The position numbers and the translations under genes are program-made. The notes beneath the pieces are model-generated. The model did no database searches, was not told the origin of the DNA, and was given only the letters and a program-made list of their open reading frames with translations. A DNA stretch of 64,000 nucleotides from Microbacterium sp. p3-SID336 (GTDB taxonomy: Bacteria; Actinomycetota; Actinomycetes; Actinomycetales; Microbacteriaceae), in contig NZ_JALXPE010000006.1 in assembly GCF_025143365.1 (NCBI RefSeq), positions 28,219 through 92,218 on the forward strand, in the 5' to 3' direction. Positions 31,434 through 40,368 of the stretch are shown in pieces (within the stretch, counting starts at the first letter, position 1; each line of letters begins with the position of its first letter).

Positions 31434-32945
31434 ATGACGGAGACGACAACCCCCTCGACCGAAGACCAGTCGATCGACCGCGTGCTCGCGAATGCCGAGA
31501 AGCGCTCCGAAGTCCGGGTGTTCGGTGCGGCGCAAGCGCTGCAGGACGAAGCCACAGCCGCCCACTCCACGAGCGACGGCGAGCAGTGGGATCTCGAGGA
31601 TCGGCATGCGCTGCGACGTGTCGCGGGTCTCTCGACCGAGCTGGAGGACGTCACCGAGGTCGAGTATCGGCAGCTCCGACTGGAGAACGTGGTTCTCGTG
31701 GGTGTGTACCCGCAGGGCGCACAGGAGGACGCGGAGAACTCGCTGCGCGAGCTGGCGGCGCTGGCGGAGACCGCGGGTGCGGTGGTGCTCGACGGCGTGT
31801 TGCAGCGTCGCCCGCACCCCGATGCTGCCACCTATCTCGGGCGCGGCAAGGCCCAGGAGCTGAAGGACATCGTCGCCGCCGTCGGCGCCGACACCGTGAT
31901 CGCCGACACCGAGCTCGCGCCGAGTCAGCGTCGCGCGCTGGAGGACGTCGTGAAGGTCAAGGTGATCGACCGCACGACCGTGATTCTCGACATCTTCAGC
32001 CAGCACGCGAAGAGCCGTGAGGGCAAGGCGCAGGTCGAACTCGCCCAGTTGGAGTACCTGCTCCCGCGGCTTCGCGGGTGGGGCGAATCCATGAGCCGAC
32101 AGGCTGGTGGGCAGGTCGGCGCGGGGGGTGCCGGCATGGGGTCGCGCGGTCCCGGTGAGACGAAGATCGAGCTCGACCGGCGTCGCATCCGCACCAAGAT
32201 GGCCCTGCTGCGCAGGCAGATCCGGGACTTCGCTCCGGCCCGCGAGGCGAAGCGCGCCGAACGCAGGCGCAACACCATCCCGTCGGTGGCGATCGCCGGG
32301 TACACGAACGCCGGCAAGTCGAGCCTCCTCAACGCGCTGACGAGCGCGGGCGTCCTCGTCGAGAATGCGCTCTTCGCGACGCTCGATGCGACCGTGCGGC
32401 GGTCGGAGACCGAGGACGGTCGCGTCTACACGCTGACCGACACGGTCGGGTTCGTGCGCAACCTCCCGCACCAGCTGGTCGAGGCGTTCCGTTCCACACT
32501 GGAGGAGGTCGGCGACGCGGATGTCGTGCTGCACGTCGTCGACGGATCCCATCCCGACCCGGCCGGCCAGCTGCAGACCGTGCGCGATGTGATGGGCGAT
32601 GTCGGGGTGCGCGATCTCCCCGAACTGGTCGTGTTCAACAAGGCGGACCTGATCGGGGAGGACGACCGGCTCGTGCTGCGCGGCCTCGAGCCGCGAGCGC
32701 ACTTCGTCTCGTCCCGGTCCGGCGAGGGCATCACCGAGCTGCGTGCGGCCATCGAAGAGGCGCTTCCGAAGCCGGCCGTCGAGCTTCACGCCGTGATCCC
32801 GTACGACCGCGGCGATCTGGTGGCGGCGATCCACGAGACGGGCATGCTGCTCTCGGTCGAGCACCGGGAGGACGGCACAGCGGTGCACGCCAGGGTCTCC
32901 GAGCGGCTTGCGGCCGAGCTCGCGCCGTTCTCCACCACCGAGTGA
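31434..32945 (+). CDS. hflX: GTPase HflX
   Basis: A 503-residue ribosome-associated GTPase that splits stalled ribosomes under stress. An N-terminal HflX domain (LRLENVVLVGVYP, DAATYLGRGKAQELKD) is followed by the GSRGPGETKIELDRRRI linker. The G domain has G1 GYTNAGKSS (Gly289-Ser297), G3 DTVGFVRNLP and G4 NKAD. The first 60 residues are a variable acidic extension. It lies in the recA-miaAB-dapF block; lexA, often next, is not here. Confidence 0.95.
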   Translation: MTETTTPSTEDQSIDRVLANAEKRSEVRVFGAAQALQDEATAAHSTSDGEQWDLEDRHALRRVAGLSTELEDVTEVEYRQLRLENVVLVGVYPQGAQEDAENSLRELAALAETAGAVVLDGVLQRRPHPDAATYLGRGKAQELKDIVAAVGADTVIADTELAPSQRRALEDVVKVKVIDRTTVILDIFSQHAKSREGKAQVELAQLEYLLPRLRGWGESMSRQAGGQVGAGGAGMGSRGPGETKIELDRRRIRTKMALLRRQIRDFAPAREAKRAERRRNTIPSVAIAGYTNAGKSSLLNALTSAGVLVENALFATLDATVRRSETEDGRVYTLTDTVGFVRNLPHQLVEAFRSTLEEVGDADVVLHVVDGSHPDPAGQLQTVRDVMGDVGVRDLPELVVFNKADLIGEDDRLVLRGLEPRAHFVSSRSGEGITELRAAIEEALPKPAVELHAVIPYDRGDLVAAIHETGMLLSVEHREDGTAVHARVSERLAAELAPFSTTE

Positions 32946-32949
32946 GCCG

Positions 32950-32972
32950 CACCCACGCCGGGAGCGCGGGTG
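32950..32972. terminator. weak hairpin between convergent hflX and SIMPL genes
   Basis: CACCCACGC and GCGCGGGTG pair with one mismatch around a short loop in the 27-nt convergent gap. Confidence 0.4.
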
Positions 32973-33635
32973 TCAGCGGGCGAGGAAACGCGCCTCGACC
33001 GTCGCCGCGACGATGATCTCGCCCGGTTCGTACTCCATCGCCGGCGTGACATCGGCGGCGAAGGCGGCGCCGCGCGCTTTCAGAACCGGGGCCCCTGGGC
33101 CTGGCTGACCAGGGGAGAGCAGCCCGACGTCGGCGATCTCCAGCGGTGTCACCTGGCTCAGGTGCAGCGCGCGAGCATAGGTCTCGGCGCGTGTCACGGC
33201 GACGGCCACGGCCTGCGCGGCGACGTCGCGCTCGAGGCGTGTCCGCGTCTCGGACGTGAGGTGCCAGTCGACGCCGCCGACCTCGACCCCGTCCCACGCC
33301 GAGATCTCGGATACCCAGAGGGACAGCTCCGACGCCTCGGTGAACGTCGCGGTGAACTCGACGCTCGCATAGTGAACGGGGGCGAGACGCCTGCCCTCGT
33401 TGTTCCACGGTCGTTCTGCACGAACGGTCAGGCGCGTGCTGTTCCAGTCGACGATGCTGCCGGCATCGACGCGGTCTGCGATCGTGGCGCGGACTGGCTC
33501 GGCGATCCGCGCCGCCTCCGCCACGACGGTCGCACGATCCGGCCCGTCAGCACGGACGACGACACGGACGGTGGCCCGCTCCGGAAGGACGCGCGCCTCG
33601 TGCTCGCCCCGGACGGTGACAGTCACTTCGCTCAT
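32973..33635 (-). CDS. SIMPL-domain (DUF541) protein
   Basis: A 220-residue protein of the SIMPL/DUF541 family, recognised by TVTVRGEHEARVLPERATVRVVV at the start and AVAVAVTRAETYARAL in the middle. No signal peptide is visible, unlike E. coli YggE, so it is probably cytoplasmic. Family members are linked to oxidative stress or periplasmic chaperoning; the role here is unknown. Start ATG 33635. Confidence 0.85.
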   Translation of the reverse strand: MSEVTVTVRGEHEARVLPERATVRVVVRADGPDRATVVAEAARIAEPVRATIADRVDAGSIVDWNSTRLTVRAERPWNNEGRRLAPVHYASVEFTATFTEASELSLWVSEISAWDGVEVGGVDWHLTSETRTRLERDVAAQAVAVAVTRAETYARALHLSQVTPLEIADVGLLSPGQPGPGAPVLKARGAAFAADVTPAMEYEPGEIIVAATVEARFLAR

Positions 33636-33689
33636 GCGCCGACTCTACGCGAGGGCTCGGCGAGCCGCGGAATGGCGACCGGCCCGAGA

Positions 33690-33776
33690 ACGTTGTATCC
33701 TGTGATGCTCGGGTGCTCGTAGCCCGAGGATGGTAATTCCACAGTGTGACAGCGGCTCCTTCGAGAGAAGGACCAC
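33690..33776 (+). promoter_or_regulatory. ssrA promoter region and structured 5' precursor leader
   Basis: TATCCT at 33696-33701 could be the -10 element, with a weak -35 about 17 nt upstream. The transcript would open with a CTCGGG/CCCGAG hairpin (33708-33728). A perfect TCCTTC-GAGA-GAAGGA hairpin with a GNRA loop (33757-33772) ends 4 nt before the mature tmRNA 5' end, where RNase P must cut. Confidence 0.5.
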
Positions 33777-34146
33777 GGGGCTGATCGGTTTCGACAGCGC
33801 CTGTGAATCCACGAGAAGCGGGCCGAGGATGCAGAGTTATCTCGTAAACGCTCTCTGCAAAACAATAGTTGCCGAATCCAAGCGCAACGACTTCGCCCTC
33901 GCTGCCTAAGCGAGCCCGATAGTCCGTCAGACCGTATGTGATTCCGATACGGATCCTGGCGTCATCTAGGAATCTTGCTGCGTGACGGCGTCTGGACGTC
34001 ACGTGGGACTCTTCCCAGGCTGGGCTCGTCGACTTAGGTGTCTGTGACAAAGGTCGGAGCCGAGCAGAACGCTTCCACAGACTGCGCCCGGAGAAGGCGT
34101 GGAGACTCAGCGTTGGACGGGGGTTCGATTCCCCCCAGCTCCACCA
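33777..34146 (+). ncRNA. ssrA: transfer-messenger RNA
   Basis: A 370-nt tmRNA that rescues stalled ribosomes. The 5' end GGGGCTGATCGGTTTCGACA and the 3' end with a T-arm (GGGGG-TTCGATT-CCCCC) and encoded CCA form the tRNA-like domain; acceptor bases GGGGCTG and CAGCTCC pair with the diagnostic G-U at the third pair. The internal frame at 33871-33909 encodes the tag AESKRNDFALAA followed by TAA. ALAA is the usual ClpXP degron end. A strong terminator follows 18 nt downstream. Confidence 0.97.
33871..33909 (+). CDS. tmRNA proteolysis tag
   Basis: The resume codon GCC and twelve codons before TAA give AESKRNDFALAA. This resembles other actinobacterial tags and ends in the protease-recognised ALAA. 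It is translated only in trans after ribosome stalling. Confidence 0.92.
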   Translation, partial: AESKRNDFALAA

Positions 34147-34163
34147 GGTCGCTGTCACGACAG

Positions 34164-34202
34164 GAACGAACCCCCGTGCTCCTCGGAGCCGGGGGTTCGT
34201 TC
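34164..34202 (+). terminator. terminator of ssrA
   Basis: A perfect 13-bp stem (GAACGAACCCCCG and complement) with an inner GCTC-CTCG-GAGC hairpin. It also lies at the end of the convergent small acidic gene and may serve both. Confidence 0.88.
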
Positions 34203-34222
34203 GTGTTCGACCGCGGTACAGC

Positions 34223-34384
34223 TCAGGCGGACTCGTCCGGATCCTCGGCCTCGACCTCGTCGCGGTCGGCCGGCGGTACCGTCGGCGGCTGCCCCTTGTT
34301 GTCCTCGGCGCCCAGGTTGTCGTTCTCGCCGGGCCCGGGGGAGGGCTCGGTGCTGATGTCGTTGCGGTGGCTGTCGCTGCCCAT
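34223..34384 (-). CDS. small acidic protein of unknown function
   Basis: A 53-residue protein beginning MGSDSHRNDISTEPSPGPG and ending EVEAEDPDESA. It is rich in Asp, Glu, Pro and Gly and probably disordered. ATG 34384 has a good AAAGGAA site upstream, which supports it as real. The family is not recognised. It is convergent with ssrA and divergent from the P-type ATPase gene. Confidence 0.6.
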   Translation of the reverse strand: MGSDSHRNDISTEPSPGPGENDNLGAEDNKGQPPTVPPADRDEVEAEDPDESA

Positions 34385-34548
34385 GCGCGTTCCTTTCGTC
34401 GACGGATGCCTCCAGTGTGCGGGGTACCGTGCGCGGTGGCCAGCGGCTTGACAGGGACTGGGGAGGCGCTCGCGGAACGGTGGACCCGGCATCCGGATGC
34501 CGGCATGTCCCTGCGCCGCGCGACGTGTCCACCTATATTGAGGTCGTG

Positions 34549-37413
34549 ATGACGACCCCTCAGATCCATGACACCGGGCTCACGAGCGCGCAGGTCGCAG
34601 AGCGGGTCGCGGCGGGAAAGAGCAACGCCTTCGTCGCCGACACCAGCCGCAGCGCTTGGAGCATCGTACGTGCGAACGTGCTCACGCTGTTCAACGGCAT
34701 CGTGTTCGCGTGCTTCTTCGTGCTCTTCGTGATCGGTCGCTGGCAGGACGCGCTGTTCGGACTGGCGGCGTTCGCGAACGCGATCATCGGCTGCGTGCAG
34801 GAGTTCCGCGCGAAGGCGGCGCTGGATCGCCTCGCTCTCATGAACGCGCCACGCGCCCTAGTCCTGCGCGACGGAGCCGAGGTTCAGATCGCGCCGGGTG
34901 AGGTCGTGCTCGACGACGTGCTCGTGCTGCGGGCAGGTGAGCAGGTGCCGGCGGATGCGAGTGTCGTGGAGTCGCGCGGACTCCAGATCGACGAGTCCAT
35001 GCTCACGGGCGAGTCTGATCCCGTGGAGAAGCAACCCGGTGACGAGGCGCTCTCCGGAGCTGTCGTCGTGGCGGGCGAAGGACTCGCTCGGGCCGTCCGG
35101 GTGGGCGCGGACTCGTACGCGAACCGCTTCGCGGGTGAGGCCCGCCGCTTCTCCCTGGTCGCGAGCGAGCTGCGCTCCTCGATCGATCGGGTGCTGAAGT
35201 GGGTCGGCTGGATCATCGGCCCCGTCGGGCTCCTCGTCCTCAACGCGCAGATCATCGTCACGGGCGGCTATGCCGACGCCTTCACGACCGGATCCTGGCA
35301 GCAGGCAGTGGTCAACACGGTCGCCGCGCTCACGGCGATGATCCCGCTCGGCCTGGTCCTGATGACGAGCATCGCGTTCGCGGTCGGAGCGTCCCGGCTC
35401 GCACGCCGGCAGGTGCTGGTGAACGAGCTCCCCGCCGTGGAGGGGCTCGCGCGCGTCGACGTCGTGTGCCTGGACAAGACGGGCACTCTGACCGTGGGAG
35501 AGATCGCCTTCGACGCGGAGCATCCACTCGGTGGTTCAGCGATGGCGGAGGACGGGGTCACAGACGTCCTCGCCTGGTACGCATCCTCACCGGACGCGAA
35601 CGCGACGGCGCGCTCGCTGGGCACGGCCTACCCGGTGCGTACGCCGCTCACGGTGAGCGGCTACATCCCGTTCTCCTCGGCCAGGAAGTGGAGCGCGGTA
35701 TCGTTCGCCGAGCTTCCGGGGACGTGGGTGATGGGCGCGCCGGAGATGGTGTTCGGCGAAGAGGCCACCTCACAGGACGCCGAGCTCGGACGCACGGTCA
35801 GCGGGCTCGCGGAGAGCGGCAGGCGGACCCTCGTGCTGGGTCACGCCGAGGCCGCGCTTTTGGAGCCGGACATCGACGAAGAACGGCTGCCCGATACGGT
35901 GCGGCCGGCCAGGGTGCTCACCTTCCGCGAGCAGGTGCGCCCTGACGCCGCGCAGACGCTCGAGTACTTCCGGCAGCAGGAGGTGGGCATCCGCATCATC
36001 TCCGGCGACAACCCGCGTACGGTTGCCGCGATCGCGCGCGAGGTCGGGCTCGACGTGGCGGAGGGTTTCGATGCACGGCAGCTGCCGGAGGACGACGCGG
36101 CGCTTGCGGACATCCTGGACAGCGAGACCGTCTTCGGCCGGGTCACGCCCGAGCAGAAGAAGCGCATGGTCACGGCGCTGCAGAGCCACGGACACACGGT
36201 CGCGATGACAGGGGACGGCGTGAACGACGCCCTCGCGATCAAGTCCGCGGACATCGGCATCGCCATGAACTCGGGCTCGCCGGCGACGAAGGCGGTCGCG
36301 CGTCTCGTGCTGCTGGACGGACAATTCTCCCATCTGCCCGATGTGGTCGCGGAAGGGCGGCAGGTCATCGCGAACATCGAGCGCGTGTCCATGCTGTTCC
36401 TCAACAAGACGGTCTACGCGACAATGCTCGCCATCGTCTTCGGCGTGCTGGTGCTCGCGTTCCCCTTCCTCCCTCGACAGCTGTCGATCACGGACGGCCT
36501 GACCATCGGCATCCCCGCTTTCTTCCTGGCGCTCATGCCCAACGCGTCGCGGTACAACCCCGGCTTCCTACGGCGATCGCTCACGTTCGCCATCCCCTCC
36601 GGCATCGTGGTGGCCGCCGGGCTCACCTGGTACGTGTTCGTGGCACAGGGCATCGGCGTGACGGAGGAGCAGCTGCGGACCGGCGCGACCGTGATCCTCG
36701 CCGTGGTCGGCATCTGGGTGCTCGCCGTCCTGGCGCGGCCCCTGAACCGCTTCAAGGTGCTCGTGGTCGGTGCGATGTTCGTGCTGCTCGTGGCGGTCTT
36801 CACGATCCCCCTGTCGCGGCAGTTCTTCGCGCTCGTCGACCCGGGGGAGGAGCTCGCCTCCGCCCTCACCGGCATCGTCATCGTGATGATCGCCGCGATC
36901 GAGATCGTGCGCCTCATCCACCGAATGGTGCTGTCATCGACCGCGTCCGGCCCTCCGTCCCTCGTCGACACGGCGGCACCGACGGCGGGGCAGGCCACGG
37001 CGCGCGGCGCCGCGCGTGCGATCATGACCGCGCTGTCGATCCTGGCCTCCGTGTTCGGACTTCTCGCGACCGGGTTCGGCATCCTGGTCTTCCTGTCGCG
37101 GTACGCAGAGACCGAGGGGAGGATGCTGTACTCCATCCTCGGGGCGTCCATCGCGCTGTTCGGACTGCTGGTGCTCGCCGTCGCGGCCGGGGTCAGGCGG
37201 GGAAGCGGGCTGTCCCGCCTCATGCTGACCCTCTTCCTCGGCCTCACGATCCTGGTCTCCGTGCTGATCCTGGTGGCGAGCGATCGCTGGGACTGGGGCG
37301 CGGGAATCACCGGCATCGTCGCGGCGCTCATCGTGACGCTGCTGTGGACGCCGCCCGTGGCACGAGGCTTCGGCCGCATCCGGGACAGCTCGATGGGCCA
37401 CGTCGTTCCATGA
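34549..37413 (+). CDS. ctpE: CtpE-like P-type cation ATPase
   Basis: A 954-residue P-type ATPase with about ten membrane helices. The actuator motif is LTGESDPV, the phosphorylation motif DKTGTLT (Asp309) and the hinge GDGVNDALAIKSADIGIAMNSG. There is no N-terminal metal-binding CxxC domain. The M4 motif MIPLG replaces the PE-x-L of classical calcium pumps, which resembles mycobacterial CtpE, a calcium-uptake ATPase. After the ATPase proper, the C-terminal 150 residues add extra membrane helices (IMTALSILASVFGLLATGFG). ATG 34549 was preferred over the adjacent GTG. Confidence 0.85.
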   Translation: MTTPQIHDTGLTSAQVAERVAAGKSNAFVADTSRSAWSIVRANVLTLFNGIVFACFFVLFVIGRWQDALFGLAAFANAIIGCVQEFRAKAALDRLALMNAPRALVLRDGAEVQIAPGEVVLDDVLVLRAGEQVPADASVVESRGLQIDESMLTGESDPVEKQPGDEALSGAVVVAGEGLARAVRVGADSYANRFAGEARRFSLVASELRSSIDRVLKWVGWIIGPVGLLVLNAQIIVTGGYADAFTTGSWQQAVVNTVAALTAMIPLGLVLMTSIAFAVGASRLARRQVLVNELPAVEGLARVDVVCLDKTGTLTVGEIAFDAEHPLGGSAMAEDGVTDVLAWYASSPDANATARSLGTAYPVRTPLTVSGYIPFSSARKWSAVSFAELPGTWVMGAPEMVFGEEATSQDAELGRTVSGLAESGRRTLVLGHAEAALLEPDIDEERLPDTVRPARVLTFREQVRPDAAQTLEYFRQQEVGIRIISGDNPRTVAAIAREVGLDVAEGFDARQLPEDDAALADILDSETVFGRVTPEQKKRMVTALQSHGHTVAMTGDGVNDALAIKSADIGIAMNSGSPATKAVARLVLLDGQFSHLPDVVAEGRQVIANIERVSMLFLNKTVYATMLAIVFGVLVLAFPFLPRQLSITDGLTIGIPAFFLALMPNASRYNPGFLRRSLTFAIPSGIVVAAGLTWYVFVAQGIGVTEEQLRTGATVILAVVGIWVLAVLARPLNRFKVLVVGAMFVLLVAVFTIPLSRQFFALVDPGEELASALTGIVIVMIAAIEIVRLIHRMVLSSTASGPPSLVDTAAPTAGQATARGAARAIMTALSILASVFGLLATGFGILVFLSRYAETEGRMLYSILGASIALFGLLVLAVAAGVRRGSGLSRLMLTLFLGLTILVSVLILVASDRWDWGAGITGIVAALIVTLLWTPPVARGFGRIRDSSMGHVVP

Positions 37414-37422
37414 GGCGGCCGC

Positions 37423-37995
37423 TCAGCCGGCGACGTCGACGAGGACCACGCTCTGCCGGGTGTCGGCGAACTTGACCCAGCCGTCGCCGAACAGATAGGT
37501 CATGCCGTAGCCGTCCTCGTCCGTTCCCATCGAGAACTGCGGGTCCTCCGTGATGTAGACCCCTTCCGGCGCTTCCTCGCGGCGCCAGCCCTCCGCGAGC
37601 AGACCCGCCTGAGCCTTCGCGGCGTCGGCGTCGCTGATGGGTGCCCACCCGTAGAGCTGGCCGTGGTCGGACGCGACGCTGTAGTCGGCCCAGAAGCAGA
37701 GCAGGCCGTCGGTGAGGTTCACGCCTCCGGCGACGAACTCCTTCGGCTGGGCCGTCCAGCCCGCGGCGGTCAGAGCGTCCACGGTGCCAGGGGAGATCAT
37801 AGTCTCGCAGGAGAGCTCCGCCCTCGGGGTCTGTTCGACAGCGGGCGCCGGCGACGAGGTGGACGGTGCCTCCGGCTCCGCTGAGGCGCTCGCGGGCGAG
37901 GAGGGCGGCGCTGAGGTCGCGGGCCCGGCGCACGCACTGAGCACCACCGCGAGCACCGCGACGCCGAGGGCGGTGAAAACGCTGCGGGGGGTCAT
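37423..37995 (-). CDS. predicted lipoprotein
   Basis: A 190-residue secreted protein with a signal peptide and lipobox VVLSAC (Cys22). A Ser/Pro/Ala-rich linker (about 25-55) precedes a compact domain with two cysteines (LSCETM, LLCFWAD) that may form a disulfide. The WTAQPKEFVAGG and YGMTYLFGDGWVKFADTR segments are conserved-looking, but no family is recognised. It is the downstream neighbour of the inositol-phosphatase gene, 20 nt away, so co-transcription is likely. Confidence 0.78.
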   Translation of the reverse strand: MTPRSVFTALGVAVLAVVLSACAGPATSAPPSSPASASAEPEAPSTSSPAPAVEQTPRAELSCETMISPGTVDALTAAGWTAQPKEFVAGGVNLTDGLLCFWADYSVASDHGQLYGWAPISDADAAKAQAGLLAEGWRREEAPEGVYITEDPQFSMGTDEDGYGMTYLFGDGWVKFADTRQSVVLVDVAG

Positions 37996-38015
37996 GGGCG
38001 TGCCTCGGTGTGGTG

Positions 38016-38813
38016 TCAGTCGTGCAGGAGCCTCAGGAAGTCCTCGTGGAGGATGCCGTTGGTGGCGAGTGTCGAGCGCGCGGAGATCGTCTCATCGCCG
38101 TCGATCGAGGTCATCCGTCCGCCTGCCTCCCGGACGATCGCGACCGCGGCGGCGATGTCGTACTCCTTCACGTCGAACTCGGCGACCATGTCGATGCGGC
38201 CTTCCGCGAGAAGCATGTAGGAGTACACGTCACCGTAGGCGCGATCGCGCCACACGCGGTCCGCGACGCGCAGCAGGGTGTCCACGCGGCCTGCACCGGA
38301 CCACTGACCGATGCTCTGGAAGCTCACGCTGGCGTCACCGAGCGCGGCCACCCGCGAGGTCGACAGCTGGCGGTGCGCGCCGTCCTGGACCGTCCAGGCG
38401 CCTCCGCCTTCCGACGCCCACCAGCGGCGCGACAACGCCGGCATGCTCACGACGCCGACCCGCGGCACGCCGTCGATCGCGAGGGCGATCATGGTGCCCC
38501 AGAGCGGAACGCCACGCAGGAAGTTGGCGGTGCCGTCGATCGGGTCGATGATCCACTGGCGCGCCGTGCTGCCCTGAGCTCCGAACTCCTCGCCGAAGAC
38601 GCCGTCATCAGGACGCTCGGCTTCGAGGACGGCACGGATGGCTCGTTCCGTCGCCAGATCGGCGTCGGTCACGTGCGTGCGGTCCGGCTTGGTCGAGATC
38701 TGCAGATCGGCGGCGTCGAAGCGTGGCAGCGACTGCGCGTCTGCGGCATCGGCCAGGCGCAGCGCCAGCGCGAGATCCGCGCGTAGATCGTCGGAGTGGG
38801 GGGAGGGGCTCAC
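38016..38813 (-). CDS. inositol monophosphatase family (HisN-like) phosphatase
   Basis: A 265-residue metal-dependent phosphatase. Metal ligands lie in FGEEFG and the core WIIDPIDGTANFLRG, and the second-half motif is EYDIAAAVAIVREAGG. Actinobacterial HisN (histidinol-phosphate phosphatase) and SuhB-type inositol phosphatases share this fold; the short length and FGEEFG favour HisN. GTG 38813 starts MSPSPHSDDLRADL; longer upstream sequence is not conserved-looking. Confidence 0.85.
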   Translation of the reverse strand: MSPSPHSDDLRADLALALRLADAADAQSLPRFDAADLQISTKPDRTHVTDADLATERAIRAVLEAERPDDGVFGEEFGAQGSTARQWIIDPIDGTANFLRGVPLWGTMIALAIDGVPRVGVVSMPALSRRWWASEGGGAWTVQDGAHRQLSTSRVAALGDASVSFQSIGQWSGAGRVDTLLRVADRVWRDRAYGDVYSYMLLAEGRIDMVAEFDVKEYDIAAAVAIVREAGGRMTSIDGDETISARSTLATNGILHEDFLRLLHD

Positions 38814-38980
38814 GGTCTCAGGATACTGGCCGGGAGCAGTCGCTCGAAGGGACCATCGGCCAGGATCCCGGGGTCCAGGAATGCCGTCAGCGACGCAGGG
38901 CACGCCCGGGCCGCGTCCGATTTCGCCCGCGGCTCATCGGCTGGTAATGTAATTCCTCGGTCGGGGTTATCCCGGGCCAC

Positions 38981-39053
38981 GCACCTCTAGCTCAATCGGC
39001 AGAGCAACTGACTCTTAATCAGTGGGTTCAGGGTTCAAGTCCCTGGGGGTGCA
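38981..39053 (+). tRNA. tRNA-Lys (CTT)
   Basis: A 73-nt cloverleaf. The acceptor pairs GCACCTC with GGGGTGC, the anticodon stem is ACTGA/TCAGT with loop CTCTTAA giving anticodon CTT, and the T-loop is TTCAAGT. CCA is not encoded. A terminator follows directly. It precedes the accessory island by about 1.8 kb, but no second copy of its 3' end was seen, so it is not proven as an integration site. Confidence 0.96.
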
Positions 39054-39060
39054 CGGACAA

Positions 39061-39095
39061 GCCTCGGACTCTCTCGCCAGAGTCCGGGGCTTTTT
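39061..39095 (+). terminator. terminator of tRNA-Lys
   Basis: GCCTCGGACTC pairs with GAGTCCGGGGC (one G-U), followed by TTTTT: a textbook rho-independent terminator. Confidence 0.93.
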
Positions 39096-39229
39096 CGCGC
39101 TCGGCATGAGATCCAGGGACCCGATCCGGTCCCGGCTTCCGTCACGCCCTGGTGCTGAACGCACGGCGGTCCATCCGGGGTGGGGAACCCGCGCCGGATC
39201 GCTGAAGAACGCGCGGGAGCGGATGCGGG

Positions 39230-39505
39230 TCACGCCCGCCGCACGGAGAGCATCCGCCAGCCCTCGGGGACCTTGGCCTCGAGCGCGGCCATGTCCTCCG
39301 CCTCGATCTGCTCCACCCCGTCGACGCGCCAGAACGTGCCGGTCGCCTCCATCTTCGCCTCGCCCTTGAGCATGCGGACCGGCGCGGAGGCGAGGACGTA
39401 TCCGGGTTCGCGCTGAGCGAGGAGCTGGGCGTTCACGTCTGCGAGCGACGTGCCGACCACCTCTGCGGTCATGCTGCCGACAGGACGGATGAGAGCGATG
39501 AGCAT
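39230..39505 (-). CDS. hypothetical protein
   Basis: A 91-residue protein beginning MLIALIRPVGSMTAEVVGTSLADVNAQL. It looks like a small alpha/beta cytoplasmic domain without membrane segments. ATG 39505 has a GGAGG site immediately upstream, which supports expression. The family is not recognised. It belongs to a run of small same-strand genes that ends at the broken yedK. Confidence 0.65.
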   Translation of the reverse strand: MLIALIRPVGSMTAEVVGTSLADVNAQLLAQREPGYVLASAPVRMLKGEAKMEATGTFWRVDGVEQIEAEDMAALEAKVPEGWRMLSVRRA

Positions 39506-39549
39506 CCCTCCAGCCTAGGAGTGAAACGCGAGCTCAGCGGTCCGCGAGC

Positions 39550-39816
39550 TCAGAGGTCCCAGTCGAGCGTGGAGCGCAGATCGATCGGGGGCGCGAGTGG
39601 CGCGTCGTCGCGGCGCAGGTACACCACCACGCGAGACTGCGAGCTGATGAGCACACTCGTGAGGCTGTCCCCGGTCGCCAGATCGATGAACGTCGGTTCC
39701 GACCGAGCAGCGGCTTCGATGCGGGACATCACATCCGCCACGTCGGTGCTGCGGGGGAGCACATAGTCGTGTCCGTCGATCTCGATATGCGTCGTCGTCG
39801 CGTCCGTGTTCCCCAT
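39550..39816 (-). CDS. hypothetical protein
   Basis: An 88-residue protein (MGNTDATTTHIEIDGHDYVLP...STLDWDL). The alternating pattern HIEIDGHDYVL, PTFIDLATGDSLTSVLIS and SRVVVYLRRDD suggests a small beta-rich fold. The Shine-Dalgarno site is weak. No family is recognised. Confidence 0.6.
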   Translation of the reverse strand: MGNTDATTTHIEIDGHDYVLPRSTDVADVMSRIEAAARSEPTFIDLATGDSLTSVLISSQSRVVVYLRRDDAPLAPPIDLRSTLDWDL

Positions 39817-39891
39817 GGGAGACCACGGTATTGAGGTGTCCCCGACCAGGCAAGAGGGGTTGAATGCCTCATTCGCCCGTGTTAGGGGCAC

Positions 39892-40230
39892 TCAGGCGGG
39901 AGCGAGGATGCCTTCGCGCTCCTGAGACGCCTGCTCTGCGGGCTCCGGTACGAGGTAGAGACCCGTGGGGGAGTTCGCGGTGAAGGCCAGCGCATCCACC
40001 CAGGCCCTGTTGATCGAGGGCTGCCTGCTGCCGTGGTACTTGTACACGAGAGAGCTGCCCGCGTGGATCCACACGGTCGTGCGTCCGCCGCCGATGCTCG
40101 CGTCCTCGCGCCAGGTGAAGCCGAACGGCTCACCGCGCCGCAGCTTCGCGGTCATAACCAGCTGGATGTGTGTCAGCGCGCGATCCTCGATCTCGACTTT
40201 CACGCTGTTCTCGTAAATGAACTTGCCCAT
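39892..40230 (-). CDS. small MG-x-x-Y family protein (DUF7882-like)
   Basis: A 112-residue protein, MGKFIYENSVKVEIEDRALTHIQLVMTAKLRRGEPFGFTW..., recognised as a Microbacteriaceae family sometimes misannotated as ATP-dependent DNA ligase; no ligase motif is present. RALTHIQ, AKLRR, TVWIHAGSSL and NRAWVDAL are shared with the paralogue at 60766. ATG 40230 follows AAGGAGCCTCC. A TATACC -10-like hexamer lies at 40300-40295 on this strand. Function is unknown. Confidence 0.8.
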   Translation of the reverse strand: MGKFIYENSVKVEIEDRALTHIQLVMTAKLRRGEPFGFTWREDASIGGGRTTVWIHAGSSLVYKYHGSRQPSINRAWVDALAFTANSPTGLYLVPEPAEQASQEREGILAPA

Positions 40231-40368
40231 TGGAGGCTCCTTGTTCCGCCACGGAAACCTGTGCCAAGAGGCGCGATCAAGGTGATCGCTTTGTGGTATA
40301 CCTCCAGAGTTACACAGTTCTGATGAAAGAGACACCCCAGGCGGATCCCGGGAGCGTCCCTGGCTCGG

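Noticed and set aside
38981..39053. tRNA-Lys as the island's attachment site
   Set aside because: No repeat of the tRNA 3' end was seen to the right, no integrase is adjacent, and core-like small genes lie between it and the island.
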